64,000 nucleotides of DNA from Peribacillus acanthi (GCF_003073175.1 NZ_QBBX01000004.1:16375-80374); one strand, 5' to 3'. Counted from the first letter of the stretch, positions 47,604 to 57,186 are shown. The notes: generated from the letters alone by a model not told the origin. Program-made: numbers and translations.

Positions 47604-48803
47604 CTATCGTTTAAGATTTACTAACTCTTGAAGGATTTCATCCGAAGTCGTAATTATTCTTGTATTTGCTTGGAATCCACGTTGAGCAGTTATCATCTCC
47701 GTAAACTCTTCTGACAAATCTACGTTTGACATCTCAAGTGAACCTGAAGCGATTGTTCCTCGTCCTTCTCCAGCAACGTTAATATTAGCTGTTCCTGAGT
47801 TGATGGATTCTTGGAAGAGGTTACCACCAGCTTTAGTCAGACCAGAGGAGTTAGAAAATTTAGCTAATGCAAGTTTGCCTAATTCCACTACTTGTCCATT
47901 TGAGTATACTCCATTGATTTCACCCATTTGACCTATGTTGAAGGATTCTAGGGAGCCTACCAGATTTCCATCAGGGTTTGAAATGGCGGCAATAGAATCA
48001 CCTTCCATTTTAAGATTTCCAAGGTCCAATGTTACACTAGTTTCACCATCTGTCAGTCCTATAGTTTTCAAGTTGACACTACCGGATGCTGTAAAGGTTT
48101 TACTAGTAGCATTATATGCCAGATTAATAGCAGGCAAAGAAATAGGTGATGGTGATGCACTCTGATTAGTAATTACAACACTCCAATTTGAACCATTTGG
48201 TGCAAACTTGTAATCTAAGGTATGCTCTTTTCCTTTTGTATCTACCACTTTCATTTGTTGTACCGCACTTTCAACACCCGTTGCTAAAGTACTTGGGTCA
48301 GGCAAACTACCTTCAAGATAAAACTTTTTCGTCGAAGTTGCAGGCTGAGTAGCATTTACATTGACAATGATATCCTGTAAAACACCATTCTTAAATTGCT
48401 GTACCTTCATTCCATCACCATTTACAAGATTACCATTATCATCAATGTAAAAATTACCGGCTCTTGTATAAAATTCTGCAGTACCTTGTTTAACAACGAA
48501 ATAGCCATCACCAGAAATCCCTAAATCTAGAGGACGACCTGTTGTTTGCAGGCTGGATTGGGTATGAATAGTATCCACGGATGCCATAGTTGATCCTAAA
48601 CCAACCTGCATAGGGTTTTTCCCACCTCGGTTATCTTGTGCAGCACTTGCACCTGCAATGGTTTGGTTCATTGTGTCCTTAAATGTTACACGACCTTTTT
48701 TATAGCCAAATGTATTAACGTTAGCAATGTTATTTCCAATTACGTCAAGCTTGGTTTGGAAGTTTTTCAAACCACTGATACCTGAATACATGGATCTAAG
48801 CAT
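47604..48803 (-). CDS. flgE: Flagellar hook protein FlgE, long form
   Basis: FlgE builds the hook. The 399-residue protein opens MLRSMYSGISGLKNFQTKLD followed by the rod/hook signature NNIANVNTFGYKK, and ends with MSNVDLSEEFTEMI and a coiled-coil tail. Compared with the 264-residue B. subtilis hook it has about 135 extra residues in the middle (about 140-300), a Thr/Ser-rich region resembling the D2 domain of larger hook proteins. I chose the ATG at 48803 with AAAGGGG upstream; the longer frame lacks a ribosome site. Confidence 0.94.
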   Translation of the reverse strand: MLRSMYSGISGLKNFQTKLDVIGNNIANVNTFGYKKGRVTFKDTMNQTIAGASAAQDNRGGKNPMQVGLGSTMASVDTIHTQSSLQTTGRPLDLGISGDGYFVVKQGTAEFYTRAGNFYIDDNGNLVNGDGMKVQQFKNGVLQDIIVNVNATQPATSTKKFYLEGSLPDPSTLATGVESAVQQMKVVDTKGKEHTLDYKFAPNGSNWSVVITNQSASPSPISLPAINLAYNATSKTFTASGSVNLKTIGLTDGETSVTLDLGNLKMEGDSIAAISNPDGNLVGSLESFNIGQMGEINGVYSNGQVVELGKLALAKFSNSSGLTKAGGNLFQESINSGTANINVAGEGRGTIASGSLEMSNVDLSEEFTEMITAQRGFQANTRIITTSDEILQELVNLKR

Positions 48804-48874
48804 GATATTTTCCCCTTTCTTAAAGGCCGCTTCTGTCATTCAGCAAGCCTAGGCTCCCTATACGGTCCAGCCTA

Positions 48875-49276
48875 TTAATCTATTAAAATTGTTCCGTTGA
48901 TATTAGTGAATATTTGGGATGCTGCTTCTTTTCTGTCCATAGCTGTGATAACGGTATTGTTCTTGGCATTGATGATTAACGCTGCATTATGTAATAAAAC
49001 AAGGGAATCGTTAACACCTTTATTTTTTGCTTGTAGAAGTTTTTCTTCAATCTTTTTTTGCATTTCTACATCTATTGAAATATTTCTTTGATCCATTCTC
49101 ATTGATGCATGCTTACTAAAAGATAAAGGCTGTGGTTGAGAGCGTTTTTGAATTTCTTGGTTTAGCTGATTCGAAAAAGATATTCCAATCTGTCCAGTTT
49201 GATTGGGAATGTTACTCTTATGTTTGTGCAGCGGGATAATAGGCGAATGTACTGAACTAAAGGTAGTTTTGTTCAT
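48875..49276 (-). CDS. Flagellar operon protein, TIGR02530 family
   Basis: This 133-residue protein occurs in the flgD-flgE gap. The C-terminal half has the family's conserved LVLLHNAALIINAKNNTVIT and MDRKEAASQIFTNINGTILID. The N-terminal half is basic and low complexity. The TIGR02530 family is found in flagellar operons of Firmicutes and spirochetes; the molecular function is unknown. B. subtilis has a much shorter or absent counterpart here. Confidence 0.85.
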   Translation of the reverse strand: MNKTTFSSVHSPIIPLHKHKSNIPNQTGQIGISFSNQLNQEIQKRSQPQPLSFSKHASMRMDQRNISIDVEMQKKIEEKLLQAKNKGVNDSLVLLHNAALIINAKNNTVITAMDRKEAASQIFTNINGTILID

Positions 49277-49289
49277 AAACTCACCTCTC

Positions 49290-49931
49290 TTAAGCTGAAA
49301 TACTTATCATTTGGTCAGAATTAATTTTTGTTTTACCTTCATCATCCATTTCAAATACCGTCTGACCATCTTTAATTTGGACGCTTTTAACTCTTGCAGA
49401 ACTCTCTACACCCGATTCATTTTTCCAGGTAACCAATTTCCCAATCAACTCACTTGCAGTTAATAGATTATTAGAGGAATTTGAATGATTAACCTGTGAT
49501 ATGTTACCAGGTTCAAGTTTTGTTCCGTCCTTCAAAATAAATATGACACTGTCCTCTTTAAATTGTACGGATGAAACAACACCTTTTCCTTCACTTACAA
49601 TTGGTTCCTTATTTGGATCTTCATTTTCCGTCAGTTTATGCCATGTTACTTCTTTTCCCACAAATTGGTTGTATGAAATAAGCTGGTTTTGTTGTTGAAC
49701 AGAAACAAATTTTTCAATGGATTTTCCCATATTAGTAATCTGCTCAAGAGAAGAAAAGGTTGCCATTTGTGCAACAAAATCCTTATCTTGCATTGGATTC
49801 ATTGGATCTTGATTCTGAAGCTGTGTCATCAGGATTTTTAAAAAATCATCTTTCCCTAATACGTCAGAGCCTATTTTTCTTTTTTCCTGCTGATAGCTTG
49901 TCAGTAAAAGACTTTCTTGAATTTTATTCAT
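49290..49931 (-). CDS. flgD: Flagellar hook-capping protein FlgD
   Basis: FlgD caps the growing hook and is required for FlgE polymerisation. The 213-residue product has the N-terminal FlgD domain: DVLGKDDFLKILMTQLQNQD, PMQDKDFVAQMATFSSLEQI. It has an internal Ig-like/Tudor region (about 90-200). I chose the ATG at 49931, with AGAAGGG upstream at the end of fliK. In older B. subtilis annotation this position is ylxG. Confidence 0.93.
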   Translation of the reverse strand: MNKIQESLLLTSYQQEKRKIGSDVLGKDDFLKILMTQLQNQDPMNPMQDKDFVAQMATFSSLEQITNMGKSIEKFVSVQQQNQLISYNQFVGKEVTWHKLTENEDPNKEPIVSEGKGVVSSVQFKEDSVIFILKDGTKLEPGNISQVNHSNSSNNLLTASELIGKLVTWKNESGVESSARVKSVQIKDGQTVFEMDDEGKTKINSDQMISISA

Positions 49932-49937
49932 AAGCAA

Positions 49938-51281
49938 CTACCCTTCTACACTTAGTAAAGCTTCTTCAAAACTAGTCAGAAAATCTACTTCATTCTCATC
50001 TTGTTCTTGAGTTGTATTTTCCTGTTGCCTTGGTTGTTGCTGATTTTGACCATGTTCACGAGTCAGAGATTTTTCTTGGTTGAAAGGATTAATTGATTGT
50101 GACACTTCAATTCTTTCAACAGATAAATTCTGATTTGTAAATGCTTGTTTTAGGCCAGATAAATGAGAGTCCAAAAGTTCCTTTGCCTTTCCTGAGGAGG
50201 CTAATATCTTCGCAACCATCATATTATCCTTTTGAATCAATTCAATTCGTATACTTCCAAGATGGTCGGGATTCAACTTTATTAGTATTTTTTGTAAACC
50301 CTTTCCATTTTGAAAAATGGATTTAGCTATTATTGATTCGAATGATTTGATAAATTGCTCTTGATTTACGGGTGCGTCATTCTTACCTACTGTTAGTACT
50401 AACTGTTCGACCTTAGACATTAATGGAGTAAAACTTTGGCCTAATGGTTGGTCGTTGGTTGCAGAGGAATATGATTTCTTTCCTACACTAATTGTTTCTA
50501 ATGAATCGTTTTTTATATTTCTTTGATAGATAGATATTAAAGTATCTTTACTATTTAGAGTTGGTTTTTCAATTACAGTATTAATTTGATTCGTATTAGA
50601 TAATCTAGCTTCAACTAAAGTGTTGGTTTGCTCCACTTGTTTAACGAGTGAGCCTGTTGTTTGAATGGACATTTGTTTTTCTAACTTAGAAGCAATCTCA
50701 TTTAGCAAGGACTTTACAGAATTGTTTTTATTCAATTCCTTGTCGGATAAATCTATGAAATTAGCAAGCAAAGTCTGCAACTTTACCAATTTTATTATCG
50801 GTAAGTTATCCTTTAGGTTTGTTAAACCACCGGAGTTATTAAATAGTTCTGTTATTCCTTTAAGAGCTTTAAAGCTAACTTCAAAGAAAGACCCTTCCCC
50901 TAGAGTAGGTAGCTTTTCGGAATTAACATTTACCTCCATTTGAATGGATCCAAGTAAATCAGATATTGAATGCCAATATTCATCGTTCAATATCTTTTGA
51001 ATAAATGAATGCGACCCTAGTTCAGCGCCATTAATCATCCAATCTTCTATAAAGGCACCTGCACCATCTATTTCGGTTAAATGGTTCAAGGAAAGAAAAG
51101 ATAGTAGCTCTTCCATTCCAACCAGGCTATTTGTATTATCAATGGATGCTATTGTTTCGTCTGTGATTTTCGTCATATTTGAAAATACTGATCCAAATGT
51201 AGAAGTATTAAGTCCTTTTGGTTCAATCGCCTTCGGAATTTGTGAACCTACATTTGCAAAATTAATGATAGTGGTCTGCAT
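49938..51281 (-). CDS. fliK: Hook-length control protein FliK
   Basis: FliK measures hook length and triggers the FlhB switch. The 447-residue protein is poorly conserved over its first 300 residues but has the C-terminal Flg_hook domain with LIKLNPDHLGSIRIELIQKD and DSHLSGLKQAFTNQNL. It ends in a Gln/Glu-rich tail. The ATG at 51281 has AAGGGAGGTGAA upstream. Gene order and the C-terminal domain support the call. Confidence 0.92.
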   Translation of the reverse strand: MQTTIINFANVGSQIPKAIEPKGLNTSTFGSVFSNMTKITDETIASIDNTNSLVGMEELLSFLSLNHLTEIDGAGAFIEDWMINGAELGSHSFIQKILNDEYWHSISDLLGSIQMEVNVNSEKLPTLGEGSFFEVSFKALKGITELFNNSGGLTNLKDNLPIIKLVKLQTLLANFIDLSDKELNKNNSVKSLLNEIASKLEKQMSIQTTGSLVKQVEQTNTLVEARLSNTNQINTVIEKPTLNSKDTLISIYQRNIKNDSLETISVGKKSYSSATNDQPLGQSFTPLMSKVEQLVLTVGKNDAPVNQEQFIKSFESIIAKSIFQNGKGLQKILIKLNPDHLGSIRIELIQKDNMMVAKILASSGKAKELLDSHLSGLKQAFTNQNLSVERIEVSQSINPFNQEKSLTREHGQNQQQPRQQENTTQEQDENEVDFLTSFEEALLSVEG

Positions 51282-51318
51282 GATTTCACCTCCCTTCAAT
51301 CAAATAAGAAAAGAATGA

Positions 51319-51942
51319 TTATTCCTCTTCAATTGTCTGTTCATTTTCTGAATGAACTGTAAGTTGTTGTGTTAATCTCGCAGCATCTTCTGGTTCCATT
51401 TGTTCTAGAATTGAAGAAAGTGTATCCGCTTTTAGGTTCGATAATATCTTTACGGCTTCTTCATCTGTTAAAGCTGTTAAGATAGGTGCAGCTTTTTTGG
51501 GAGACATCGTTTCGTAAGTTTTTATGATGTCTTTTAACGTTTTTTTGTTATCTTCCTGAGCTCCTTGGAGTTGTATTATTTCTTCTTCGAGAAGTTGTTT
51601 ATCCGCTTCCAAGTTCTCGATATCAGATTCTCTACTTTCAATTATTGATTCTAGCTTTGATACAAGCTCCTCACGATCAATAATTTCAGCTTCAAGCTCA
51701 ACAATCTTACTTTGGAATTCCTTAATAGAAGGTGAGTCCTCTTTTTCATGTGATGACAAGAACGGGACGTGACTTCCATATTTTTTCGTTAATTCAAAAA
51801 CGTTAACACCAGCCACTGTAAGGACAATCAAAGCTAAAGCTACAGTAAACAACAATGGAATGATTACAATAAACAGGAACCATTGAAATTTGTTATATGT
51901 CTTCTTCTCTTCCAGTCCATTTCCATCGATTTGTTTAGCCAT
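51319..51942 (-). CDS. ylxF: YlxF, MotE-like protein
   Basis: This 207-residue protein has one membrane helix (about 22-45), a long coiled coil (about 70-130), and a C-terminal domain with MSPKKAAPILTALTDEEAVK and ILEQMEPEDAARLTQQL, resembling the MgtE N-terminal superhelix used by MotE-type chaperones. In other bacteria MotE stabilises stator protein MotC. The role in Bacillus is less clear. It lies between fliJ and fliK, as in B. subtilis. Confidence 0.87.
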   Translation of the reverse strand: MAKQIDGNGLEEKKTYNKFQWFLFIVIIPLLFTVALALIVLTVAGVNVFELTKKYGSHVPFLSSHEKEDSPSIKEFQSKIVELEAEIIDREELVSKLESIIESRESDIENLEADKQLLEEEIIQLQGAQEDNKKTLKDIIKTYETMSPKKAAPILTALTDEEAVKILSNLKADTLSSILEQMEPEDAARLTQQLTVHSENEQTIEEE

Positions 51943-51950
51943 CCAATCAC

Positions 51951-52394
51951 CTAATTCTCTTTGCTGACAAATTGTTGAATAGAAATTTCATCCATTTGTC
52001 TCTTATCATTTTCTTTTAATAATTCTAGAAAATTACTAAAATCTTTTTCTTTCATTTTTTCGTATTTTTTGACTTCAACATTTTTCTCAATTAATATTGT
52101 TTGAAACAAATTAAGTTTAGTCCGCGCTTCAATTACCTCTTTTTGACAATGATCAATAATTTTGTCTAAGTTAGTAATAAAGGTTTGATGGTGTCTCATT
52201 ACGTCAACGGATAACCCATTTACCAGTTCTTGTTCTTGATACTCTTGTAAATCTTCTTTTTTCTTCAATAATCTGAATAATTTTTCCGCAACTTCTTCAA
52301 AATGTTTGAGAGCTTGACTGTATTTGGAGTAAGCGTCATCTTTTTCTCTTTCTTTTAAGGATAGAATTTTGGAAAACTTGTATTGATATATCAT
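51951..52394 (-). CDS. fliJ: Flagellar export chaperone FliJ
   Basis: FliJ is the coiled-coil stalk of the export ATPase FliI. The 147-residue product is almost entirely a helical hairpin: YQYKFSKILSLKEREKDDAY at the start and VEVKKYEKMKEKDFSNFLEL near the end. I chose the ATG at 52394 (MIYQYKFSK), which matches the B. subtilis N-terminus; an ATG at 52406 overlaps the fliI end and is an alternative. Confidence 0.93.
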   Translation of the reverse strand: MIYQYKFSKILSLKEREKDDAYSKYSQALKHFEEVAEKLFRLLKKKEDLQEYQEQELVNGLSVDVMRHHQTFITNLDKIIDHCQKEVIEARTKLNLFQTILIEKNVEVKKYEKMKEKDFSNFLELLKENDKRQMDEISIQQFVSKEN

Positions 52395-52395
52395 T

Positions 52396-53715
52396 TTAAT
52401 CACCATTTCCCATTAAATTCAAAAGTTTGACTATACTCTCATCTTTACTCACTTTTTCAGAAGTGCTTTGTTTTAGAAAAGAAATGATTTCCGGGTATTT
52501 TTTAATTGAGGCATCTATCTCTTTAGATGAGCCTTTTTTATAAGCACCGATATTAATTAAATCTTCATTTTCTAGGTATTTGGCAAGTGATTCTCTTAAT
52601 TTCTCTGCCATGCTTCGATGCTCAGAAGTGACAATATTGTTCATAATACGACTGATACTCTTCAAAATATTAATCGCAGGATATTGACCTTTATTAGCCA
52701 AAGACCTATCTAGGACGAAGTGACCATCCAATATACCACGGACCGTGTCGGCTATTGGTTCATTCATGTCATCTCCATCTACTAGAACCGTATAGAAGGC
52801 TGTAATAGAACCGAGTTTATTCGTTCCTGTCCTCTCTAAAAGCTTTGGTAAGACAGCAAAAACCGAAGGTGTATAACCTTTAGTAGTAGGTGGTTCCCCT
52901 ATAGCTAATCCAATTTCTCTTTGTGCCATAGCTACACGTGTCACAGAGTCCATCATTAACATAACGTTCAAGCCTTTATCACGAAAGTATTCGGCAATCG
53001 CTGTTGCAGTATAAGCACCCTTTATCCTCATTAAAGCAGGTTGGTCGGATGTTGCTACTACAACAATGGAACGCTTAAGCCCTTCAGGCCCTAAATCCTT
53101 TTCGATAAACTCTCTTACTTCTCTCCCACGTTCACCTATTAGCCCAATCACATTGATATCGGCTTTTGTATTTCTAGCAATCATCCCTAGCAGAGTACTT
53201 TTTCCTACACCACTTCCTGCAAATATCCCCACTCTTTGTCCATTTCCTACTGAAAGAAGACTATCAATCATTCGTACCCCCACCTCGATGCCTTCATCTA
53301 TAGGTGGTCTTTCCATAGGGTTTGGTGGATCTTGCTCAGTTGATACAGTAGTAAGTCCCTTAGGTAGAGATTTGCCATCCAAGGGGTTTCCAAGAGAATC
53401 TAAGACTTGTCCAATTAATGCGGGACCAACTTTAATCTCGAGTGAGGCAGACGTTGCTTCCACTAAAGCTCCTGGAGAAATCTCACTCACAGCTGTATAT
53501 GGCATTAATACTACGTTTTCATCTTTAAAGCCAACCACTTCAGCCCTAATCTTTTTTCTAGTTCCCTTTGAGCCAGTATGTATGAAACATACTTCTCCAA
53601 CGGAACTAGTTGGACCTTGTGATTCAATCATTAGCCCAACTACACGCTTAACTCTTCCATATCTTTTTAAAGAATCGAGTTCGTCAATTCTCTTTATTAA
53701 TTGACTAGCCTTCAC
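52396..53715 (-). CDS. fliI: Flagellum-specific export ATPase FliI
   Basis: FliI is the F1-like ATPase of the flagellar type III export system. The 439-residue product has Walker A GIFAGSGVGKSTLLGM, Walker B VMLMMDSVTRVAMAQ, and the family stretch GEPPTTKGYTPSVFA. I prefer a GTG start at 53715 (MKASQLIKRIDEL), which has AAGGTGAT upstream and aligns with B. subtilis; an ATG at 53724 lies on that ribosome site. It overlaps fliH by 11 bases. Confidence 0.95.
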   Translation of the reverse strand: MKASQLIKRIDELDSLKRYGRVKRVVGLMIESQGPTSSVGEVCFIHTGSKGTRKKIRAEVVGFKDENVVLMPYTAVSEISPGALVEATSASLEIKVGPALIGQVLDSLGNPLDGKSLPKGLTTVSTEQDPPNPMERPPIDEGIEVGVRMIDSLLSVGNGQRVGIFAGSGVGKSTLLGMIARNTKADINVIGLIGERGREVREFIEKDLGPEGLKRSIVVVATSDQPALMRIKGAYTATAIAEYFRDKGLNVMLMMDSVTRVAMAQREIGLAIGEPPTTKGYTPSVFAVLPKLLERTGTNKLGSITAFYTVLVDGDDMNEPIADTVRGILDGHFVLDRSLANKGQYPAINILKSISRIMNNIVTSEHRSMAEKLRESLAKYLENEDLINIGAYKKGSSKEIDASIKKYPEIISFLKQSTSEKVSKDESIVKLLNLMGNGD

Positions 53716-54493
53716 TAGATTCATCACCTTCTAAAATTTCAAACAATTTACGCCGAACTTCATCAAGCTGACTATCCACACTTGCATCAATTCTTCCATT
53801 AGATGATTCAATTATGCAATTAGACTCTGTAAGTTCATCATCTGGATAAATATACAAATTCGTCTCTTTAGGAAATAAAGAAAGTAATTCATCTTTTTGT
53901 GACAGTAAAAACCCGTAATGGATAGGATGGACATGTAATTGTATATCCTTATAATCTCGAGCTTCTTTCATCGCTTTTTTCACTATTGAATAGAAATCTT
54001 CTTCCGACATTTCAAGCCTTTTATTGATAATTTTTTCGGCCACTTTCAATCCTAATTCTAGAATCGTTCCTTCAGAAGAATCTATATGCGATTGATAATC
54101 TAATTTAGCAAGGTCGACAACTTCTTTTGCTAGTTCGATAGAAGATTGCATTTCTGAGTAACCACGATTTCTTCCTTCTTCAGTTCCCAAGCCAAAGCCT
54201 TCATTACGAGCCTGCTCAATCATTCTAGGTTTTTCTTCATGTTCCCAGTATTCCTTTTCTTGTTTTACTTGTAATAGAATATTTTCTGCTTCTAAATTTG
54301 CTTCTTGTATGATTTTTATAGCTTGTTGTCTTGCTTGTTCTAATAACTCTTCAATCTCTGCTTCATGATAATTTGGAGCTACTTGAACTTCGGACTCTAC
54401 ATTAAAATCAAGAAGATTAACTTGCTTGATTTTTATAGGTTTTTTTTTTTCGTTTGTAGGGTTAGTCCAATTAGATTTGATGATTCTAGACAA
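53705..54493 (-). CDS. fliH: Flagellar assembly protein FliH
   Basis: FliH holds FliI at the C-ring and regulates its ATPase. The 262-residue protein has an N-terminal leader (SRIIKSNWT), a coiled coil (about 50-110) with a short Gly-spaced repeat (NEGFGLGTEEGRNRGYSE), and a C-terminal FliI-binding domain (about 125-255). I chose a TTG start at 54493 (MSRIIK), with GGAGGAG nine bases upstream; it overlaps the fliG end by 8 bases. Codons about 15 to 18 form an unbroken run of 11 A residues (54440-54450), a likely slippage site. Confidence 0.93.
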   Translation of the reverse strand: MSRIIKSNWTNPTNEKKKPIKIKQVNLLDFNVESEVQVAPNYHEAEIEELLEQARQQAIKIIQEANLEAENILLQVKQEKEYWEHEEKPRMIEQARNEGFGLGTEEGRNRGYSEMQSSIELAKEVVDLAKLDYQSHIDSSEGTILELGLKVAEKIINKRLEMSEEDFYSIVKKAMKEARDYKDIQLHVHPIHYGFLLSQKDELLSLFPKETNLYIYPDDELTESNCIIESSNGRIDASVDSQLDEVRRKLFEILEGDESSEG

Positions 54494-55505
54494 TAATATC
54501 ATCTCCTCCACCACGTGCTATGACAATTTCACCTGCTTCTTCTAAGCGCCTAATGACTGCCACAATTCTAGATTGCGCTTCTTCAACATCCCTAAGACGC
54601 ACAGGGCCCATATATTCCATTTCTTCGGTGAAAGTATCGACCATCCGTTTAGACATGTTTTTAAATACGATTTCTTTAACTTCCTCGCTAGCCACTTTAA
54701 GAGCATATTTCAGATCATCGTTATCCGCGTCCCTGATAACCCTTTGAATCGCCCTACCATCAAGCGTGACAATATCTTCAAAGACAAACATACGCTTCTT
54801 AATTTCTTCAGCTAGTTCAGGATCTTGTATTTCTAGAGCATCTAAAATAGTACGTTCTGTAGCTCTATCTACACCATTCAAGACATCGACAACAGCTTCT
54901 ATACCGCCAGTTTGTGTATAATCTTGTGTTACAGTAGTTGAAAGCTTTCTTTCTAAAATCTGTTCTACTTCATTAATAATCTCAGGAGATGTACTATCCA
55001 TAATCGCAATTCTTCTTGCGATATCTGCTTGAACTTCCTGAGGGAGTTCAGATAATATTTGACCTGCTTTTGAGGGATCTAAATACGAAAGTATAAGAGC
55101 AATTGTTTGAGGGTGCTCATTTTGGATGAAATTCAATATTTGGGCTGGATCCGCTTTTCTAGCAAAATCAAAAGGTCTAACTTGTAAAGATGAAGTAAGT
55201 CTATTTATGATAGCAGCAGCTTGATCTGTACCAAGCGCTTTTTCTAAAACGGTCTTTGCATATCCAATTCCACCTTGGGTGATATAATCTTGAGCCAAGG
55301 CAATATTATGAAACTCTTCTAATATTTCTTCCTTTTCTATTGCGTCGACTTTTCTAACACTGGAAATTTCCAACGTCAAACGCTCAATTTCTTCCTCTGA
55401 TAAATGCTTGTAGACTGAAGCAGATACATCAGGTCCTAAGGAAATGAGTAGGATGGCAGCTTTTTGTTTGCCAGTCAATTCACCTTTTCTATCTTTCTTT
55501 TGCAC
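54486..55505 (-). CDS. fliG: Flagellar motor switch protein FliG
   Basis: FliG transmits torque from stator to rotor. The 339-residue product has three Arm-like domains: an N-terminal FliF-binding domain, a middle domain with EHPQTIALILSYL, and a C-terminal torque helix with charged residues in DADNDDLKYALKVASEEVKE. The start is GTG with GGGGGAAATAAG upstream. It overlaps fliH by 8 bases, so translation is coupled. Confidence 0.97.
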   Translation of the reverse strand: MQKKDRKGELTGKQKAAILLISLGPDVSASVYKHLSEEEIERLTLEISSVRKVDAIEKEEILEEFHNIALAQDYITQGGIGYAKTVLEKALGTDQAAAIINRLTSSLQVRPFDFARKADPAQILNFIQNEHPQTIALILSYLDPSKAGQILSELPQEVQADIARRIAIMDSTSPEIINEVEQILERKLSTTVTQDYTQTGGIEAVVDVLNGVDRATERTILDALEIQDPELAEEIKKRMFVFEDIVTLDGRAIQRVIRDADNDDLKYALKVASEEVKEIVFKNMSKRMVDTFTEEMEYMGPVRLRDVEEAQSRIVAVIRRLEEAGEIVIARGGGDDIIV

Positions 55506-55516
55506 CTTATTTCCCC

Positions 55517-57115
55517 CTAGTCTTCAGCTAACCAAGAACGTAATAGTTTTGCAAATTCGTCTGGTTTCTCCTTCGCAAGTTTTTCAAGTTGTTTTCTTTT
55601 TAACGTACCTTCTGTTTCTTGCTTTTCTTCATTTACATCTGGAACATCAAGGATTACACGTTCTTCAAATTCCATTTCCTCTTCTTCCTGTTTTTTACGG
55701 GAACGAAGGAACAAGAATAATAAGACAATTAATGCAAGTAACAGAACGCCACCGATTGCATATACCCACCACGGAATCTGTGTCGTGGTTTCTGAAGGGA
55801 AATCTACTTTTCCATTAAACTCTTGAACGGATACAGCAATTTTATTGTTAATTTCATCGTCTGAAAGTTCCTCACCCATTGCATCCTTATCAATTGAAGT
55901 TCTAACAATTGTGCCTAGAACCCTAGTAATGTCATCGATTCGCTCTTGAGGAAGGGAATCAGGATTATTCGGCGTTGGTGGTTCTACCATTACTTGAATC
56001 CCCAAGTCACGAATCTTATAAGGACTTTCAACGATTTCCTTACGGATTCTGTTGACTTCATTGTTAATGGTTTCTTCTGTTTTCTCATAATCTCCTGATC
56101 CACCATTTGATTGAAGGTAACTAGAACCAAGGGAATCACCGGGATCTTCTCCAGCAGGTACACCGCCGGCTGCATCCGCATTACCAGTAAACGTTTCCGT
56201 GATTCTTTGGGCGCTAATTGCGATACCTTCCATATTTTCTTCATCAACTGGAGTAACAAGATTTTCTTCTCTATTCTCTTGAGAAAAATCGATATCTGTC
56301 GACACGGTTACTACGACTTTATCTCGGCCCATTAAAGTTCCTAGCATATTCTGTACTTGCCTTTGGATATCTCGCTCAATTTCCTGCTTGATTTGATACT
56401 GAGTAGCAAAATCTCCACCAGATTGGAATTTTTTTTCATTATTTAAATCGAAATACTCAAAATTCTGATTCATTATGACGATATTATCTGTAGGTAAGTT
56501 TGGAACACTTTTTGATACTAAATGATAAAGCGCTTTTATTTTATCGTCTTCGAACTTCTGCCCTGGCTTTGTATGTAACACAATTGAAGCAGAAGCTTCC
56601 TCACTTGTTTCATTAACGAATATCCCTTTTTCAGGTAATGTAATCATTACTTTTGCGTCATTAACACCCTGAATTCCTTTAATTAAATCAGCAAGTTCAG
56701 TTTGCATAGCATCTAACTTTAAAATATTGAATTCATTTTCAGTCATTCCGATTCCAGCATTCTGGCCAAAGAATGAATAATCAATACTTCCGGATTCTGG
56801 TATACCTTCAGCTGCTAATTCAACCTTTAAGGTATCTACGCTCTCTTCAGGAACTAAAATCGTTGTACCACCATCAGCAATTTCTGATTGGATACCTCTG
56901 CTATCTAAGTTCTCTTTGATGCTACCGGTTTCAGAAGGAGATAGATTACTATATAAAGGTACTAAAGTTGTTTTTGTAGCCAGAACTGAAGTAACAATTA
57001 TTAAGATGATAATAAATAAGAGTCCGCTACCAAAAAGTAGTTTTTGGGTCTTGGTTCTTTCACTCCAAAAAGTGATTATCCTATTTTTGATAGTTTGTAG
57101 CTTTTCATTCATCAT
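55517..57115 (-). CDS. fliF: Flagellar MS-ring protein FliF
   Basis: FliF forms the MS ring in the membrane. The 532-residue protein has N- and C-terminal membrane helices (about 25-48 and 435-458). Between them lie secretin-like ring-building motifs and the YscJ-type domain: VPLYSNLSPSETGSIKENLD, TLPEKGIFVNE. The C-terminal cytoplasmic tail carries the FliG-binding segment RKQLEKLAKEKPDEFAKLLR. The start has GGGGGATC upstream. Confidence 0.97.
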   Translation of the reverse strand: MMNEKLQTIKNRIITFWSERTKTQKLLFGSGLLFIIILIIVTSVLATKTTLVPLYSNLSPSETGSIKENLDSRGIQSEIADGGTTILVPEESVDTLKVELAAEGIPESGSIDYSFFGQNAGIGMTENEFNILKLDAMQTELADLIKGIQGVNDAKVMITLPEKGIFVNETSEEASASIVLHTKPGQKFEDDKIKALYHLVSKSVPNLPTDNIVIMNQNFEYFDLNNEKKFQSGGDFATQYQIKQEIERDIQRQVQNMLGTLMGRDKVVVTVSTDIDFSQENREENLVTPVDEENMEGIAISAQRITETFTGNADAAGGVPAGEDPGDSLGSSYLQSNGGSGDYEKTEETINNEVNRIRKEIVESPYKIRDLGIQVMVEPPTPNNPDSLPQERIDDITRVLGTIVRTSIDKDAMGEELSDDEINNKIAVSVQEFNGKVDFPSETTTQIPWWVYAIGGVLLLALIVLLFLFLRSRKKQEEEEMEFEERVILDVPDVNEEKQETEGTLKRKQLEKLAKEKPDEFAKLLRSWLAED

Positions 57116-57186
57116 GATCCCCCAGTTTTACTGTATTCGCTGTTAAAAAGATTAATGGTTTAAGTCAATTAGGTTTTCGATGAATG

